Source of the DNA: Acetivibrio thermocellus ATCC 27405
GTDB lineage: Bacteria; Bacillota; Clostridia; Acetivibrionales; Acetivibrionaceae
Reading direction: 5' to 3'
Assembly (NCBI RefSeq): GCF_000015865.1
Contig: NC_009012.1
Location: 868,001 to 932,000, forward strand
DNA length: 64,000 nt
The notes beneath the pieces are model-generated. The model was not told where the DNA came from, did no database searches, and saw only the letters and a program-made list of their open reading frames with translations. Shown here in pieces: positions 8,310 through 17,953 of the stretch; within the stretch, counting starts at the first letter, position 1; each line of letters starts with the position of its first letter. The position numbers and the translations under genes are program-made.

Positions 8310-9389
8310 ATGAGCAAGAAGAAGGTTATGGTAGGCATGAGCGGCGGCGTTGACAGTTCTGTAGCTGCCGCCATACTTTTGGAACAGGGATATGAGGTTA
8401 TCGGAGCCACAATGCAAATTTGGCCGGATACAGATGAAGAAACAAAGCTTGTTGAAGGCGGATGCTGTTCGCTTTCTGCCGTTGATGATGCAAGGAGCGT
8501 TGCCAATAAATTGGGAATCCCCTATTATGTTTTAAATTTTAAAGACATTTTTGAAAAAAGTGTTATTAACTACTTTAAAGACGAATATCTAAAGGGGAGA
8601 ACCCCGAATCCTTGTATTGCGTGCAACAGGTTTGTGAAATTTGAATCAATGCTGAACAAAGCCCTGTCGATGGGTATTGACTATATTGCCACGGGGCATT
8701 ATGCAATTATAACTTATGACGATAATAAAAAAAGGTATCTGCTGAAAAAATCGGTTACCCAGCAGAAGGATCAGACCTATGCCCTTTACAATGTTACCCA
8801 GGAACAGCTTAAACATATTCTTATGCCCATAGGCAATTTCACCAAGGAGCAGGTGAGGGCAAAAGCTAAGGAATTGGGGCTCTATGTTGCATCAAAGCCT
8901 GACAGCCAGGAAATCTGCTTTGTAAATGACAATGACTATGGAAAGTTTATAGAAGAGAATACCGACAAAGAAATTAAACCCGGCTATTTTGTTGATACAA
9001 AAGGAAACATATTAGGAAAACACAGAGGCATAATTCATTATACGGTGGGACAAAGAAAAGGCCTTGGTATTGCTTTGGGAAAACCCATGTACGTTGTAAG
9101 AATCGATGCGGAAAACAACACCGTTGTGCTGGGTGATGAAAACGAAGTTTATTCAAAAGAACTTACAGCCTATGACTTAAACTTCATTTCAATAGACAAG
9201 CTTGAAGAGCCAATGAGAGTCAAGGCTAAAATACGTTATTCCGCCAAAGAGGCTGATGCGGTTATTTATCCTCTTGAAGACGGCAAAGTCAGGGTTGTGT
9301 TTGACACTCCCCAGAGGGCTGTTACTCCCGGGCAGTCGGTAGTCTTTTACGACGGTGATATAGTTGTCGGCGGAGGAATAATCCAATAG
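8310..9389 (+). CDS. mnmA: tRNA-specific 2-thiouridylase MnmA
   Basis: ATP-dependent enzyme that thiolates U34 of the tRNAs for Glu, Gln and Lys, using sulfur relayed from the desulfurase. The PP-loop is [12 protein letters not shown] (residues about 9-20). The two catalytic cysteines lie in NPCIACN and in the later SQEICFV, which form the alternating disulfide and persulfide. [13 protein letters not shown] and the C-terminal beta-barrel region ([17 protein letters not shown]) complete the family pattern. At 359 residues it is full length. It is the last gene of the nifS-nifU-mnmA unit, 18 bases after nifU; the next transcript starts at the tyrS T-box promoter. Confidence 0.96.
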   Translation: MSKKKVMVGMSGGVDSSVAAAILLEQGYEVIGATMQIWPDTDEETKLVEGGCCSLSAVDDARSVANKLGIPYYVLNFKDIFEKSVINYFKDEYLKGRTPNPCIACNRFVKFESMLNKALSMGIDYIATGHYAIITYDDNKKRYLLKKSVTQQKDQTYALYNVTQEQLKHILMPIGNFTKEQVRAKAKELGLYVASKPDSQEICFVNDNDYGKFIEENTDKEIKPGYFVDTKGNILGKHRGIIHYTVGQRKGLGIALGKPMYVVRIDAENNTVVLGDENEVYSKELTAYDLNFISIDKLEEPMRVKAKIRYSAKEADAVIYPLEDGKVRVVFDTPQRAVTPGQSVVFYDGDIVVGGGIIQ

Positions 9390-9411
9390 ATAAAATTATT
9401 AATTAAATCTC

Positions 9412-9441
9412 TTGTAAAAACCAAACTTATTGTGCTAAAAT
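9412..9441 (+). promoter_or_regulatory. Promoter of the tyrS T-box leader
   Basis: -35 TTGTAA (9412-9417) and -10 TAAAAT (9436-9441), 18 bases apart, place the transcript start near 9448, just before the first T-box helices. Confidence 0.55.
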
Positions 9442-9449
9442 ATTCAATA

Positions 9450-9722
9450 AGCTTCAAAGAGCAAAAGACGATGAGGGAGAGGCAGTAGTCGTTCATGGGT
9501 GACAGTCAGAGAGAAGTCCGGGCGGTGAGAGGGCTTTCGTACATGAACGGGCGAATTACAACTCCTAAGTTGCATACGTGAAATATTTTTCATGTATGAC
9601 GGCGGCCAACCGTTATATCGGCAGTAATAAATGAGGTATATATTTTTTTAAATATATACAAATTAAGGTGGTACCACGGGAGCTTTCTCGTCCTTAAGCA
9701 GGGCGAAAAAGCTTTTTTTATT
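9450..9722 (+). promoter_or_regulatory. T-box riboswitch controlling tyrS
   Basis: A leader RNA that reads uncharged tRNA-Tyr and chooses between termination and antitermination. Stem I is visible: CGTTCATG (9490-9497) pairs with CATGAACG (9542-9549), with the GGTGAGAG-type distal loop between. The 3' side of the specifier loop shows GAA-T-TAC-A, giving TAC (9557-9559), a tyrosine codon. The conserved T-box AAGGTGGTACCACGG is at 9665-9679 with its UGGU (9669-9672) for the tRNA acceptor end. The terminator stem is 9681-9694 with 9700-9713, about 13 pairs, followed by a run of seven Ts; the T-box 3' half would compete with it. Confidence 0.93.
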
Positions 9723-9815
9723 AAACCCGTAAATTTAGATAAATTATTTAAATTATAAAAATTAATTAACATGAAATTCAAGAGAATTTTAATAAAATTT
9801 CCAGGAGGTATCTAT

Positions 9816-11042
9816 ATGTCCAGTGTGTTTGAAACTTTGAAAGAAAGGGGATATATTGCGCAACTTACCCATGAAGAAAAAATAAAAGAGCTTCTAGAAA
9901 AGGAAAAAATTACATTTTATATCGGATTTGATCCCACTGCCGACAGTCTTCATGTGGGACATTTCCTGCAGATGATGGTCATGGCCCACATGCAAAAAGC
10001 GGGACACAGACCCATAGCGTTAATCGGCGGCGGTACAGCCATGGTCGGCGACCCCACAGGGAGAACTGATATGAGAAAAATGATGACCCGGGAGGAAATC
10101 AAGCATAATGCCGATTGCTTTAAAAAGCAGCTTTCCAAATTCATTGAATTTGGAGAAGGAAAAGCCATAATGGTGGATAACGCCGATTGGCTGCTTGATT
10201 TAAATTATATTGAATTTTTGAGAGATATAGGAGTGCATTTTTCCGTCAACCGAATGTTGACGGCAGAATGTTTTAAATCCAGACTCGAAAGAGGTCTTTC
10301 CTTTATCGAGTTCAACTACATGCTCATGCAAAGCTATGACTTCCTGAAACTGTATAAGGAATACGGCTGTATCATGCAGCTCGGCGGTGACGACCAGTGG
10401 TCAAACATTCTCGGAGGAATAGATCTTATTAGAAGAAAAGAAGGAAAAGAAGTCTATGGTATGACCTTTACACTTCTTACCACCAGTGAAGGCAAAAAGA
10501 TGGGTAAGACGGAAAAAGGTGCATTATGGCTGGATGCCAACAAGACTTCTCCTTATGAGTTCTATCAGTACTGGAGAAATATTCATGACGCAGATGTGAT
10601 AAAATGCTTAAAACTCTTAACCTTTGTTCCTATGGAAGAAATCGAAGAGTATGCAAAACTTAAAGATCAGGAAATTAACATTGCTAAAAAACGTCTGGCC
10701 TTCGAAGTTACAAAGCTTATTCACGGTGAGGAAGAAGCATTAAATGCCCAAAAAACTGCAGAGGCCTTGTTTGAAAAAGGTGCAAGCACTGACAACATGC
10801 CTACTACTGAAGTAGCCTCCGGTGAGCTTTCCAACGGTATAAACATAATTGACCTGCTTTTAAAAACAAAGCTGATTCCTTCAAAGGGTGAAGGCCGCCG
10901 ACTTATCGAACAGGGCGGAATTTCTGTAAACGACGTTAGAGTTGAAGGTTTTGACAGATTAGTCACCATGGATGATTTCAACAACGGAGAGTTAATTATT
11001 AAAAAGGGTAAAAAGACATACCACAGGGTAAAACTTGTATAA
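9816..11042 (+). CDS. tyrS: Tyrosyl-tRNA synthetase
   Basis: Class I aminoacyl-tRNA synthetase charging tRNA-Tyr. The HIGH motif appears as [10 protein letters not shown], and the KMSKS loop as [12 protein letters not shown]. The tyrosine pocket shows [12 protein letters not shown] and the [20 protein letters not shown] block. The C-terminal S4 RNA-binding domain covers about the last 65 residues ([20 protein letters not shown]). At 408 residues it is normal for the bacterial enzyme. The frame is open from 9771, but ATG 9816 has AGGAGG seven bases upstream and fits the family start ([12 protein letters not shown]). Expression is controlled by the T-box leader directly before it. Confidence 0.97.
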   Translation: MSSVFETLKERGYIAQLTHEEKIKELLEKEKITFYIGFDPTADSLHVGHFLQMMVMAHMQKAGHRPIALIGGGTAMVGDPTGRTDMRKMMTREEIKHNADCFKKQLSKFIEFGEGKAIMVDNADWLLDLNYIEFLRDIGVHFSVNRMLTAECFKSRLERGLSFIEFNYMLMQSYDFLKLYKEYGCIMQLGGDDQWSNILGGIDLIRRKEGKEVYGMTFTLLTTSEGKKMGKTEKGALWLDANKTSPYEFYQYWRNIHDADVIKCLKLLTFVPMEEIEEYAKLKDQEINIAKKRLAFEVTKLIHGEEEALNAQKTAEALFEKGASTDNMPTTEVASGELSNGINIIDLLLKTKLIPSKGEGRRLIEQGGISVNDVRVEGFDRLVTMDDFNNGELIIKKGKKTYHRVKLV

Positions 11043-11065
11043 AACACAAAAAAGACATAGAAAAC

Positions 11066-11100
11066 AAGCTTAGAGGTTTGCATGCCTCTAAGCTTCTTTT
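11066..11100 (+). terminator. Terminator after tyrS
   Basis: A perfect 11-bp stem (AAGCTTAGAGG with CCTCTAAGCTT) around an eight-base loop, followed by CTTTTAATG, begins 23 bases after the tyrS stop. Confidence 0.85.
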
Positions 11101-11221
11101 AATGTTTAAAGCTTGTTTTAACGTTTAAAGTTGGTTTTTAAGGTTTTAAAGGTTTATTTTAATGTTAAAAAAACTTGTTTTTTATGCTTGAATGTTGTTT
11201 TTAAGTGTCCAAATTTCATTT
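11097..11221. repeat. Degenerate tandem repeat, about 20-bp period
   Basis: Five to six diverged copies of a T/A-rich unit follow the tyrS terminator. The first two are the clearest (TTTTAATGTTTAAAGCTTG and TTTTAACGTTTAAAGTTGG); later units drift in length from 19 to 22 bases while keeping a TTTTAANG start. No gene lies here; the next stop codon, on the minus strand, is at 11241. Confidence 0.55.
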
Positions 11222-11240
11222 AAATTGTTAAAATCTTTAT

Positions 11241-12038
11241 TTAGATTGGTGTAAACACAGGTTTTCTGTTTTCAAAATGCGCCGTATATTTAAAACCCGC
11301 ATTTTTAACAAGTTCTTTCACATAGTCGAATTTATAACCAATATACTCGGGGGTATGGGCGTCAGAGCTTGTACAAATTATCTCACCCTTTAGCTCTCTG
11401 TACCTTTTTATAATTTCATAGTCCGGCATTGGCGAATCTAAATTGTATCGAAAGCCGGAGGTATTTACCTCCAAACCTTTGCCTTTTTCAACGAGAGCCT
11501 TGAGTATGGCATCAACTCTGTCTTTGAAATCGTCCAATTTTAACGTCTTGTCATCATAACATCCATACCTTCTGATGAGATCAATATGGCCCAAAATATC
11601 AAAATTATCAAAAAGGTTTATGCATTCCAAAACTGCTTCAAGATATCTCAAATAGGCTTCATTTTTGGATTTGTTCCTGCAAAAATCGCCGTTATGAAGG
11701 TCAGTTTTGTCAACAACGTGAATCGAGCCAATTACAATATCAAAATCATATTTTTTTACAATATCATTTGATTCCTCTATAACATGGGGTTGTATACCTA
11801 CTTCAATACCTTTGAGAACTTTGATTTTGCCGGAATAATCCCGCTTAAGCCTGTCCATGGCCTCAGAATATTTGTCAAAATCAATCATGAATACATCATC
11901 ATAATCCGGATAGTCTATATCCAAATGATCTGTAAACGAAATACCTTCAAATCCCAATTTCATGGCAGTATTAATGGCAATTTTCGGGTCCATGTTGCTG
12001 TCTCCTGAAAAGCTGCTGTGAACATGACAATCATACAT
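11241..12038 (-). CDS. PHP-domain phosphatase, histidinol-phosphatase (HisJ/HisK) type
   Basis: Metal-dependent PHP-family phosphoesterase, most like histidinol-phosphatase, which would remove phosphate from L-histidinol phosphate in histidine synthesis. Metal ligand motifs run in order: DCHVHSSFSGDS (residues 3-14), ISFTDHLDID, a KGIEVG glutamate, IGSIHVVD, DILGHIDLIRRYG and CTSSDAHTPEYIG near the C-terminus. At 265 residues it has the usual length. No other his gene is nearby, so the substrate is inferred from family only. The start is ATG 12038 with GGAGGT seven bases upstream, rather than the TTG five codons earlier. Confidence 0.85.
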   Translation of the reverse strand: MYDCHVHSSFSGDSNMDPKIAINTAMKLGFEGISFTDHLDIDYPDYDDVFMIDFDKYSEAMDRLKRDYSGKIKVLKGIEVGIQPHVIEESNDIVKKYDFDIVIGSIHVVDKTDLHNGDFCRNKSKNEAYLRYLEAVLECINLFDNFDILGHIDLIRRYGCYDDKTLKLDDFKDRVDAILKALVEKGKGLEVNTSGFRYNLDSPMPDYEIIKRYRELKGEIICTSSDAHTPEYIGYKFDYVKELVKNAGFKYTAHFENRKPVFTPI

Positions 12039-12414
12039 TGTATTTACCTCCAAATTTATTTCGATGTTAAGTTAAAGCTGCTATTATTTATTTATAGAAT
12101 AAATACGGTAATTAGTCAAGAAACCGACATGTAAACAAAGAAACCGGATATTGATGATAGTCCTAAAGAAATGGGACTATAAAACTATTTCGTAAATATT
12201 GCAAAAATAAAAAAAATAAAGTAAAATAATAAGTAAGAGTGAGATTTTGTGTCTTTTTTAAATGCATCTTATTTCACACAATTGATACTTGTCAATATTG
12301 CATGCTTCAAGTGGTTTTATTTGTTAGATAGATTCTTTTTTAACATTTCAGTATCAGACTGTCGGACACCGCTGTACTTTTATTTGCCCGCACTCTACTG
12401 AGGAGGATTTTCAT
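12039..12414. other. Intergenic region between divergent genes
   Basis: About 375 AT-rich bases between the PHP phosphatase (-) and the HD-GYP regulator (+). It should hold both promoters. I see a short inverted repeat (TTGATACTTGTCAA near 12280) but no strong sigma-A promoter, no riboswitch I recognise and no gene. Confidence 0.5.
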
Positions 12415-13911
12415 ATGAGAAAGAGAATAATCGAAGTATCAACGGACTACAAAATCCTTATTGTTGATGATGAAGAAGGCATAATAAATTCAATGAAAGT
12501 AATGCTTACAAGAAGTGGATATTTTTGCATGGGCATTTCCAATCCTTTGGAGGCAATAGAAACTCTTAAAAAAGAGCATTTCGATATGCTTATTTTGGAT
12601 TACATAATGTCACCTATCCATGGAGATGAGGTCGTTGCAAAGATACGAGAATTCAACAAGGACATTTATATCCTTCTCTTAACGGGTCACAAAGACTTGG
12701 CTCCTCCTCTTGAAACCATCAAGGCTCTTGATATCCAGGGATATTGCGAAAAGGGAGACAAGTTTGACCAGCTTCTTCTTTTAATTGAATCAGGAATAAA
12801 ATCAATATCTCAAATGCGCACCATAAGGCAGTTTAAAGACGGTTTAAACAGAATACTTCAGGCTGTTCCAAAAATTTATCAACTCCAGCCGATAGGAGTT
12901 ATTTTGGAAGAAATATTGCAGGGCCTGATGCCTCTTGTAAACAGCAAAGATGCTTTCATTCTGGTAGATGATTGCAACAGCGGTGAAGGGAAAATCATCT
13001 TTAAGGGAGTCGGTGAATACGACATCAAGGCAGAATCGCTGGTTACCATGCTGAGCCCTGAACTTATGGAAAATATAGGTCGTGCAAGGGACAGCAAGAA
13101 AGTTCTGCTCTTAGACCATGGAATAATACTTCCTCTTACGAACGAGCAAAACAAATCCATTGGAGTAATTTACATTGAAAGCAGCAATTTGGGTGACGGA
13201 ATAAAACTCCTTGAAATATATTCCACACAGGCGGCTTCATCTATTAATAATGCATTTTTGCATTCATTAATCAACATGAAGAAAGAAGAGCTTGACAGAA
13301 CCTATCAGGAGCTTAGGAAAAGATATATTGACACAATAGAAGCTTTGCGTCTGACAGTTGATGCAAAGGATATATATACAAGGGGGCATTCGGACCGTGT
13401 CGCATACTATGCGGTAAAGCTGGGTGAAGCCTTCGGACTTCCGGAAGATCAGTTGGAGCTTCTCAAAGTGGGCGGTATTTTCCATGACATAGGAAAAATC
13501 GGCACGGCCGATGATATTCTTTTCAAAACCGACAAGCTGAGCTACGATGAATATGAAGAAATTAAAAAGCATCCGTTAAAAGGTGCGTACATACTTTCGG
13601 CCATTTCAATGTTCAAGGATGTTGTTCCGCTGGTAAAATATCATCATGAGAGAATTGACGGTAAAGGTTATCCTGAGGGATTGAAAGGGGACGAGATTCC
13701 GTTTTTGGCAAGAATATTAACGGTTGCCGATGCTTTTGACGCTATGATGTCGGACAGAAAATACAGGTCAAAACTTAGCCTCGAAGAAACCAAGGAGCAG
13801 TTTAGACTGTATTCCGGTACCCAGTTTGACCCCCAGGTGGTTGAAAAGCTTTTTGAGATTCTTGAAAACTATGATTTGATGCTTGAAGAACTGTCAAAAA
13901 CTTTTACCTAG
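12415..13911 (+). CDS. Response regulator with HD-GYP c-di-GMP phosphodiesterase domain
   Basis: A signalling protein that probably hydrolyses cyclic di-GMP under control of phosphorylation. Residues about 12-130 are a receiver domain with acidic pocket D18/D19 and the phosphoacceptor D62 (LILDYIMSP). A middle region (about 150-285) has a GAF-like pattern. The HD-GYP domain covers about 310-480: H357-D358 in GIFHDIGKIG, then KHPLKGAYIL, H410-H411 in HHERIDGKGYPEGLKGDEIP, and ADAFDAMMSDRKYR. All catalytic motifs are intact. ATG 12415 has GAGGAGG upstream. No histidine kinase is adjacent, but a PilZ-domain c-di-GMP effector lies at 22.4 kb. Confidence 0.92.
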   Translation: MRKRIIEVSTDYKILIVDDEEGIINSMKVMLTRSGYFCMGISNPLEAIETLKKEHFDMLILDYIMSPIHGDEVVAKIREFNKDIYILLLTGHKDLAPPLETIKALDIQGYCEKGDKFDQLLLLIESGIKSISQMRTIRQFKDGLNRILQAVPKIYQLQPIGVILEEILQGLMPLVNSKDAFILVDDCNSGEGKIIFKGVGEYDIKAESLVTMLSPELMENIGRARDSKKVLLLDHGIILPLTNEQNKSIGVIYIESSNLGDGIKLLEIYSTQAASSINNAFLHSLINMKKEELDRTYQELRKRYIDTIEALRLTVDAKDIYTRGHSDRVAYYAVKLGEAFGLPEDQLELLKVGGIFHDIGKIGTADDILFKTDKLSYDEYEEIKKHPLKGAYILSAISMFKDVVPLVKYHHERIDGKGYPEGLKGDEIPFLARILTVADAFDAMMSDRKYRSKLSLEETKEQFRLYSGTQFDPQVVEKLFEILENYDLMLEELSKTFT

Positions 13912-13956
13912 TTGTGTAAATAATATGCCCTGACATAATATTGTAATATTTGGATT

Positions 13957-13986
13957 AAAAAGAAGAGCATATACTCTTCTTTTTTT
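13957..13986 (+). terminator. Terminator after the HD-GYP gene
   Basis: An 11-bp stem (AAAAAGAAGAG, 13957-13967, with CTCTTCTTTTT, 13974-13984) and a six-base loop end in a long T-run. Confidence 0.85.
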
Positions 13987-14089
13987 ATCACCACTTGTAA
14001 TTTCCGAAATTCTTCTTTCTACAATGTTTATTGTGAAAGCATTTAGAGATATAATAATAAATATAAAGTTTTTGCAGGAGGGAATAAAT

Positions 14090-15526
14090 ATGTCAGACAA
14101 TAAAACCGCGGGACAAAAGTTGTGGGAAAACCTGTCCTACAACTGCCCCAATGTTTGGAACAAAATAGGTAATGATGAAATAAAAAACACCTTTGCATTT
14201 TGCGAAGAATACAAATCTTTTTTAGACAAATCCAAGACAGAGAGAGAGTTTGTGCGCGAAACTAAAAAGCTGGCTGAAAGCAAAGGTTTTGTTTCAATAG
14301 ACGATGTAATAGATTCCGGAAAACCGCTAAAACCCGGAATGAAAGTCTACAGAGTATTCAAAAACAAAATCGTGGCCCTTGCAGTTATAGGCTCACAGCC
14401 GCCGGAAAAAGGTTTTAACCTTGTAGGAGCGCATATAGACTCACCAAGAATTGATCTTAAGCCAAACCCGATATATGAGGCAAATGAAATGGTATTTCTG
14501 AAAACACATTATTACGGAGGTATAAAAAAGTATCAATGGGTAACCATACCGCTCTCCATGCATGGAGTGATCATAAGAAAGGATGGAAGCAGTGTCGAAA
14601 TTGTAATCGGCGAAGATGAAAATGATACAGTGTTTACAATAACCGATTTGCTTCCGCACCTTGCGGCAGAACAAATGCAGAAAAAAATGAGCGAAGGAAT
14701 TACAGGAGAGAATTTGAATATTCTTTTCGGTTCAATTCCCTATAACGATGAAAAAGTTAAGGAAAAGGTAAAATTAAACATACTCAAGCTGCTTAATGAA
14801 AAATACAATATAACCGAAGAAGATTTACTGTCCGCGGAATTGGAATTGGTTCCTTCTTTTAAGGCAAAAGATGTGGGTTTGGATAAAAGTATGGTCGGTG
14901 CCTACGGACAGGATGACAGAGTTTGTGCTTACACAGCTTTAAGAGCCGTCCTGGATTTGGATAACGTCGACAAAACAGCTGTTTGTGTACTTACGGACAA
15001 AGAGGAAATAGGAAGCATGGGTAATACCGGAGCCCAGTCAAGCTTTCTTGAAAACTTCATTGCCGATATATGCGCATTAAGCTCTGAAAAGTACACGGAC
15101 ATAATTTTAAGAAGATGCCTGAGCAATTCCAAAATGCTTTCAGCCGACGTCAACGCAGCAATAGATCCAACCTATGAAGGAGTATATGACAAACTTAACT
15201 CTTCCTTCATCGGAAAAGGAATTGTTCTTTTAAAATATACCGGTGCCCGTGGAAAATCGGGTGCAAGTGATGCCCACGCTGAATTTATGGGAGAAGTGAG
15301 AAAGCTGTTCAATGAAAGAAAAATATTCTGGCAAACCGCCGAACTGGGCAAAGTTGATCAAGGTGGAGGAGGCACAATTGCCCAATTTGTAGCCAATATG
15401 GGAATGGACGTAATAGACTGCGGAGTAGCTGTTCTCTCAATGCATTCTCCGTTTGAAGTAACCAGCAAAGTGGATATTTATATGGCATATAAGGCTTACA
15501 GGGAGTTCTTGAAGTATATCAAATAA
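14090..15526 (+). CDS. M18-family zinc aminopeptidase
   Basis: Cytoplasmic aminopeptidase that removes N-terminal, often acidic, residues from peptides; M18 enzymes form large tetrahedral particles. Metal and catalytic motifs appear in the M18 order: VGAHIDSPRIDLK, GQDDRVCAYTALRAV, LTDKEEIGSMGNTGAQS, SADVNAAIDP, and CGVAVLSMHSPFEV. At 478 residues it is full length. The frame is open from 14024, but ATG 14090 has GGAGGG seven bases upstream and gives a typical N-terminus. It is convergent with the LCP gene, with a shared terminator between them. Confidence 0.9.
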   Translation: MSDNKTAGQKLWENLSYNCPNVWNKIGNDEIKNTFAFCEEYKSFLDKSKTEREFVRETKKLAESKGFVSIDDVIDSGKPLKPGMKVYRVFKNKIVALAVIGSQPPEKGFNLVGAHIDSPRIDLKPNPIYEANEMVFLKTHYYGGIKKYQWVTIPLSMHGVIIRKDGSSVEIVIGEDENDTVFTITDLLPHLAAEQMQKKMSEGITGENLNILFGSIPYNDEKVKEKVKLNILKLLNEKYNITEEDLLSAELELVPSFKAKDVGLDKSMVGAYGQDDRVCAYTALRAVLDLDNVDKTAVCVLTDKEEIGSMGNTGAQSSFLENFIADICALSSEKYTDIILRRCLSNSKMLSADVNAAIDPTYEGVYDKLNSSFIGKGIVLLKYTGARGKSGASDAHAEFMGEVRKLFNERKIFWQTAELGKVDQGGGGTIAQFVANMGMDVIDCGVAVLSMHSPFEVTSKVDIYMAYKAYREFLKYIK

Positions 15527-15530
15527 AAAT

Positions 15531-15587
15531 AATGACTCACAACGCAAACTCTCTCAAACTTTTGAAAGGTTTATGTTGTGAGTCATT
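15531..15587. terminator. Bidirectional terminator between the M18 and LCP genes
   Basis: A perfect 13-bp inverted repeat (AATGACTCACAAC, 15531-15543, with GTTGTGAGTCATT, 15575-15587) encloses a 31-base loop. It lies between the two convergent stop codons (15526 and 15592) and would serve both strands. Confidence 0.75.
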
Positions 15588-15591
15588 TATT

Positions 15592-16518
15592 TTACTTATA
15601 CCTTGTCCTGAAATACTCATTTATAATCTTGTCTGTTTCCTGAGAGTCAATTACATAGTACCATGCTCCGTCCAATACGGATTTCCCAGGAACTTTCAAC
15701 ATGTTTATGCTGTCGGCCTGAACCTTTGAAACGCTTCCGGTCAGCTTTAAAACTTCACTCATATTAAGATTGGTGTCAATATTGCTGAAAATGGTACTGG
15801 CAATATCATCTACTTTAGTCAGATAAAAAATATTAAGTTTCTGCCTAACCAGTTCGCGGATAAAATTCTGCTGGGCATCAATTCTTTTCAGGTCACTTCC
15901 GTCATAGTATTCGTTCACACGGCCGTTGTTATACTGCCTGAACCTCATAAATTTCTCGGCCATGGCACCGTCAAAATGATGCTGCCCTTTCTTTATATGA
16001 ATACTAAGTCCCTGCAAAGGATCATCATAATCCATGTCCACCGGAACGTAATAATCCACTCCGCCCAAAATATCAATTATTTTTCTGAAAGAAGAAGTAT
16101 CAACAAAAACATAGTATTTTACATCTATGCCAAAAAGCTCGCTTACCGTCTGAACTGCAAGTTCTCCGCCTCCTGTGGGGTAAGCGGAGTTTATTTTTGC
16201 TTTCTTGCCGTTTATCTTAACTTTCGTGTCCCTCGGTATCGAAAGAATACTTACTTTTGATGTGGAAGGCTTGAAATTTACCAACATCATTGTGTCGGTA
16301 TTGTTGTTAACCTTGTCACCGCCCAACACCAGTACGTTCAAATCCTCGTTAACACCTTTTAAAGGACTTAAAATATCATCAATCAGTGTCCCCGAATTGT
16401 CAACAGGTTTTTCGACATCCGTATTGAAATTGATGTATAAAAGGGTCAGTGAACCGATAAAAAACATAAAAACTGACAATATTGAACATACAATTAAATA
16501 AAATCTTCTAAAATTCAT
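15592..16518 (-). CDS. LytR-CpsA-Psr (LCP) family cell-wall polymer ligase
   Basis: Membrane-anchored enzyme that attaches anionic or secondary polymers from lipid carriers to peptidoglycan. An N-terminal membrane segment (residues about 8-30) is followed by the extracellular LCP domain with its signature arginines and aspartates: LVLGGDKVNNNTDTMMLVNF, SILSIPRDTKVKI, INSAYPTGGGELAVQTV and KFMRFRQYNNG. At 308 residues it is complete. The start chosen is the ATG with GGAG seven bases upstream; an upstream TTG at 16539 lacks one. It stands alone, so which polymer it ligates cannot be told from context. Confidence 0.88.
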   Translation of the reverse strand: MNFRRFYLIVCSILSVFMFFIGSLTLLYINFNTDVEKPVDNSGTLIDDILSPLKGVNEDLNVLVLGGDKVNNNTDTMMLVNFKPSTSKVSILSIPRDTKVKINGKKAKINSAYPTGGGELAVQTVSELFGIDVKYYVFVDTSSFRKIIDILGGVDYYVPVDMDYDDPLQGLSIHIKKGQHHFDGAMAEKFMRFRQYNNGRVNEYYDGSDLKRIDAQQNFIRELVRQKLNIFYLTKVDDIASTIFSNIDTNLNMSEVLKLTGSVSKVQADSINMLKVPGKSVLDGAWYYVIDSQETDKIINEYFRTRYK

Positions 16519-16686
16519 ATCGCAACTCCATTTTTCCAAGTGTATTTTATACCAGAAATAAAGTATAATCTATTTTTTCTAATATTTCAATTATGTTCGC
16601 AAGCCTGACGTCAGTATTTTATCGCAAAAATTGCAATTAAAATCAATACTGCCAAAGTGGATTCATTTAATTTTCAATATTATAGA

Positions 16687-17679
16687 TTAGCTCTCATTTT
16701 CATTGTCATGCTCATCGACATAAGTTGATAAAGGATTGCTTTCAACGGCATTTTTCAACTGCTGGCTGTCCACATGGGTATAAATCTCCGTTGTTGCTAT
16801 GCTTTCATGCCCTAGTATTTCCTGAAGTGCCCTTATGTCAACATTGCCGTGTTTATACATTAACGTTGCCGCCGTATGTCTGAGTTTATGGGTAGAATAC
16901 CTTTCCGGGTCGAGTCCCGCAGCTTTTATATACTTTTTCACGATATGCTGAACAGTCTTGTTGCTTATTCTTTGCTTTCTGGAACTCAAAAACAAAGCAT
17001 TTTTGTCCTTCACACCGTCAACGGGCCGAACCTTCAAGTATGCATCAAGAGCTTTTTTGCATGCCGCATTAAGGTAAATGGTACGTTCTTTGTTGCCTTT
17101 GCCCACCACAGTTAAAACATCATTTTTTATATTGCTCAAATTAATGTTTACAAGCTCGGAAAGTCGCAAACCACAATTTAAGAACAAAGTTATAATTGCA
17201 AAATCTCTTTCTTTATGCTCTCCGTCAATGGAACCAAGCAGCCTTTTGCTTTCTTCAATGTTAAGATACCTTGGAAGCCTTTTCATTATTTTGGGAGACT
17301 CCAGCTCGGCAGCAGGATTTTGCTCTAAAAGCTTTGCCTTGTTTGTAAGGTAATTAAAAAACGACCTTATGCTTGCAACTTTTCTTGCCCTCGAGCTCGC
17401 GGTATTGTCCCTTTCACGGCTTAAAAATGACATAAAGGAATAAATATCACTCAAAGTTATTTTCTTAATGACATCAATATCCATGTCTTTGATATCTATT
17501 GAGTCAAAATCTTTTTTTGAGTCCTCCAGACCAAAATGAATTTTCATAAACCTGAAAAAAAGCCTTAGATCATAATAGTATTCATGGATTGTGTTTTTCG
17601 ATTTACCTCTTATGGTCTCCATGTAGCTTAAAAAGTCTTTTATTATAGCAGGTGCCTCACCATAATACGCCCCGTTCAT
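16687..17679 (-). CDS. Tyrosine recombinase, XerC/XerD type
   Basis: Site-specific recombinase of the phage-integrase family, probably a housekeeping Xer protein that resolves chromosome dimers. The N-terminal SAM-like core-binding domain covers residues about 8-115. The catalytic set is complete: R172 (NCGLRLSELVNI), K194 (GKGNKERT), H264 and R267 (HKLRHTAATLM), H291 (LGHESIATTEIYTH) and the nucleophile Y300. At 330 residues it is slightly longer than E. coli XerC/D. No mobile element, attachment repeat or cargo is visible next to it, which argues against an integrase. I cannot say whether it is XerC or XerD. Confidence 0.86.
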   Translation of the reverse strand: MNGAYYGEAPAIIKDFLSYMETIRGKSKNTIHEYYYDLRLFFRFMKIHFGLEDSKKDFDSIDIKDMDIDVIKKITLSDIYSFMSFLSRERDNTASSRARKVASIRSFFNYLTNKAKLLEQNPAAELESPKIMKRLPRYLNIEESKRLLGSIDGEHKERDFAIITLFLNCGLRLSELVNINLSNIKNDVLTVVGKGNKERTIYLNAACKKALDAYLKVRPVDGVKDKNALFLSSRKQRISNKTVQHIVKKYIKAAGLDPERYSTHKLRHTAATLMYKHGNVDIRALQEILGHESIATTEIYTHVDSQQLKNAVESNPLSTYVDEHDNENES

Positions 17680-17953
17680 TTTGACATCTCCCTATATATT
17701 ATATATTTTTTATTTTATATATTTTTTCATTAACCGGATAATATTTTTTTAATATTTTTTGACGAAAGTTTTTTAGTTTTGTTCGGATTACATAAAAACA
17801 TCTATATATAAATATCGTTATAAAAATATTATAATATAAATTTTTATAAACAATAAATTTCTAAAATAATTAAAATCTACGGAAATAAAAACAACTCCAA
17901 TTACGAATAAATATACCAAAATGGCAAATTTAATCAAGGGGGGAGAAGTATTA
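17680..17953. other. AT-rich intergenic region upstream of the dockerin gene
   Basis: About 270 bases, extremely A/T rich, between the divergent recombinase (-) and dockerin-protein (+) genes. It must hold both promoters, but the composition makes single -10/-35 assignments unreliable. No gene or structured RNA is seen. Confidence 0.4.

Noticed and set aside
16687-17679. The tyrosine recombinase as the integrase of a mobile element
   Set aside because: No attachment-site repeats, tRNA gene, phage or conjugation genes are nearby; its size and motifs suit a housekeeping Xer protein.
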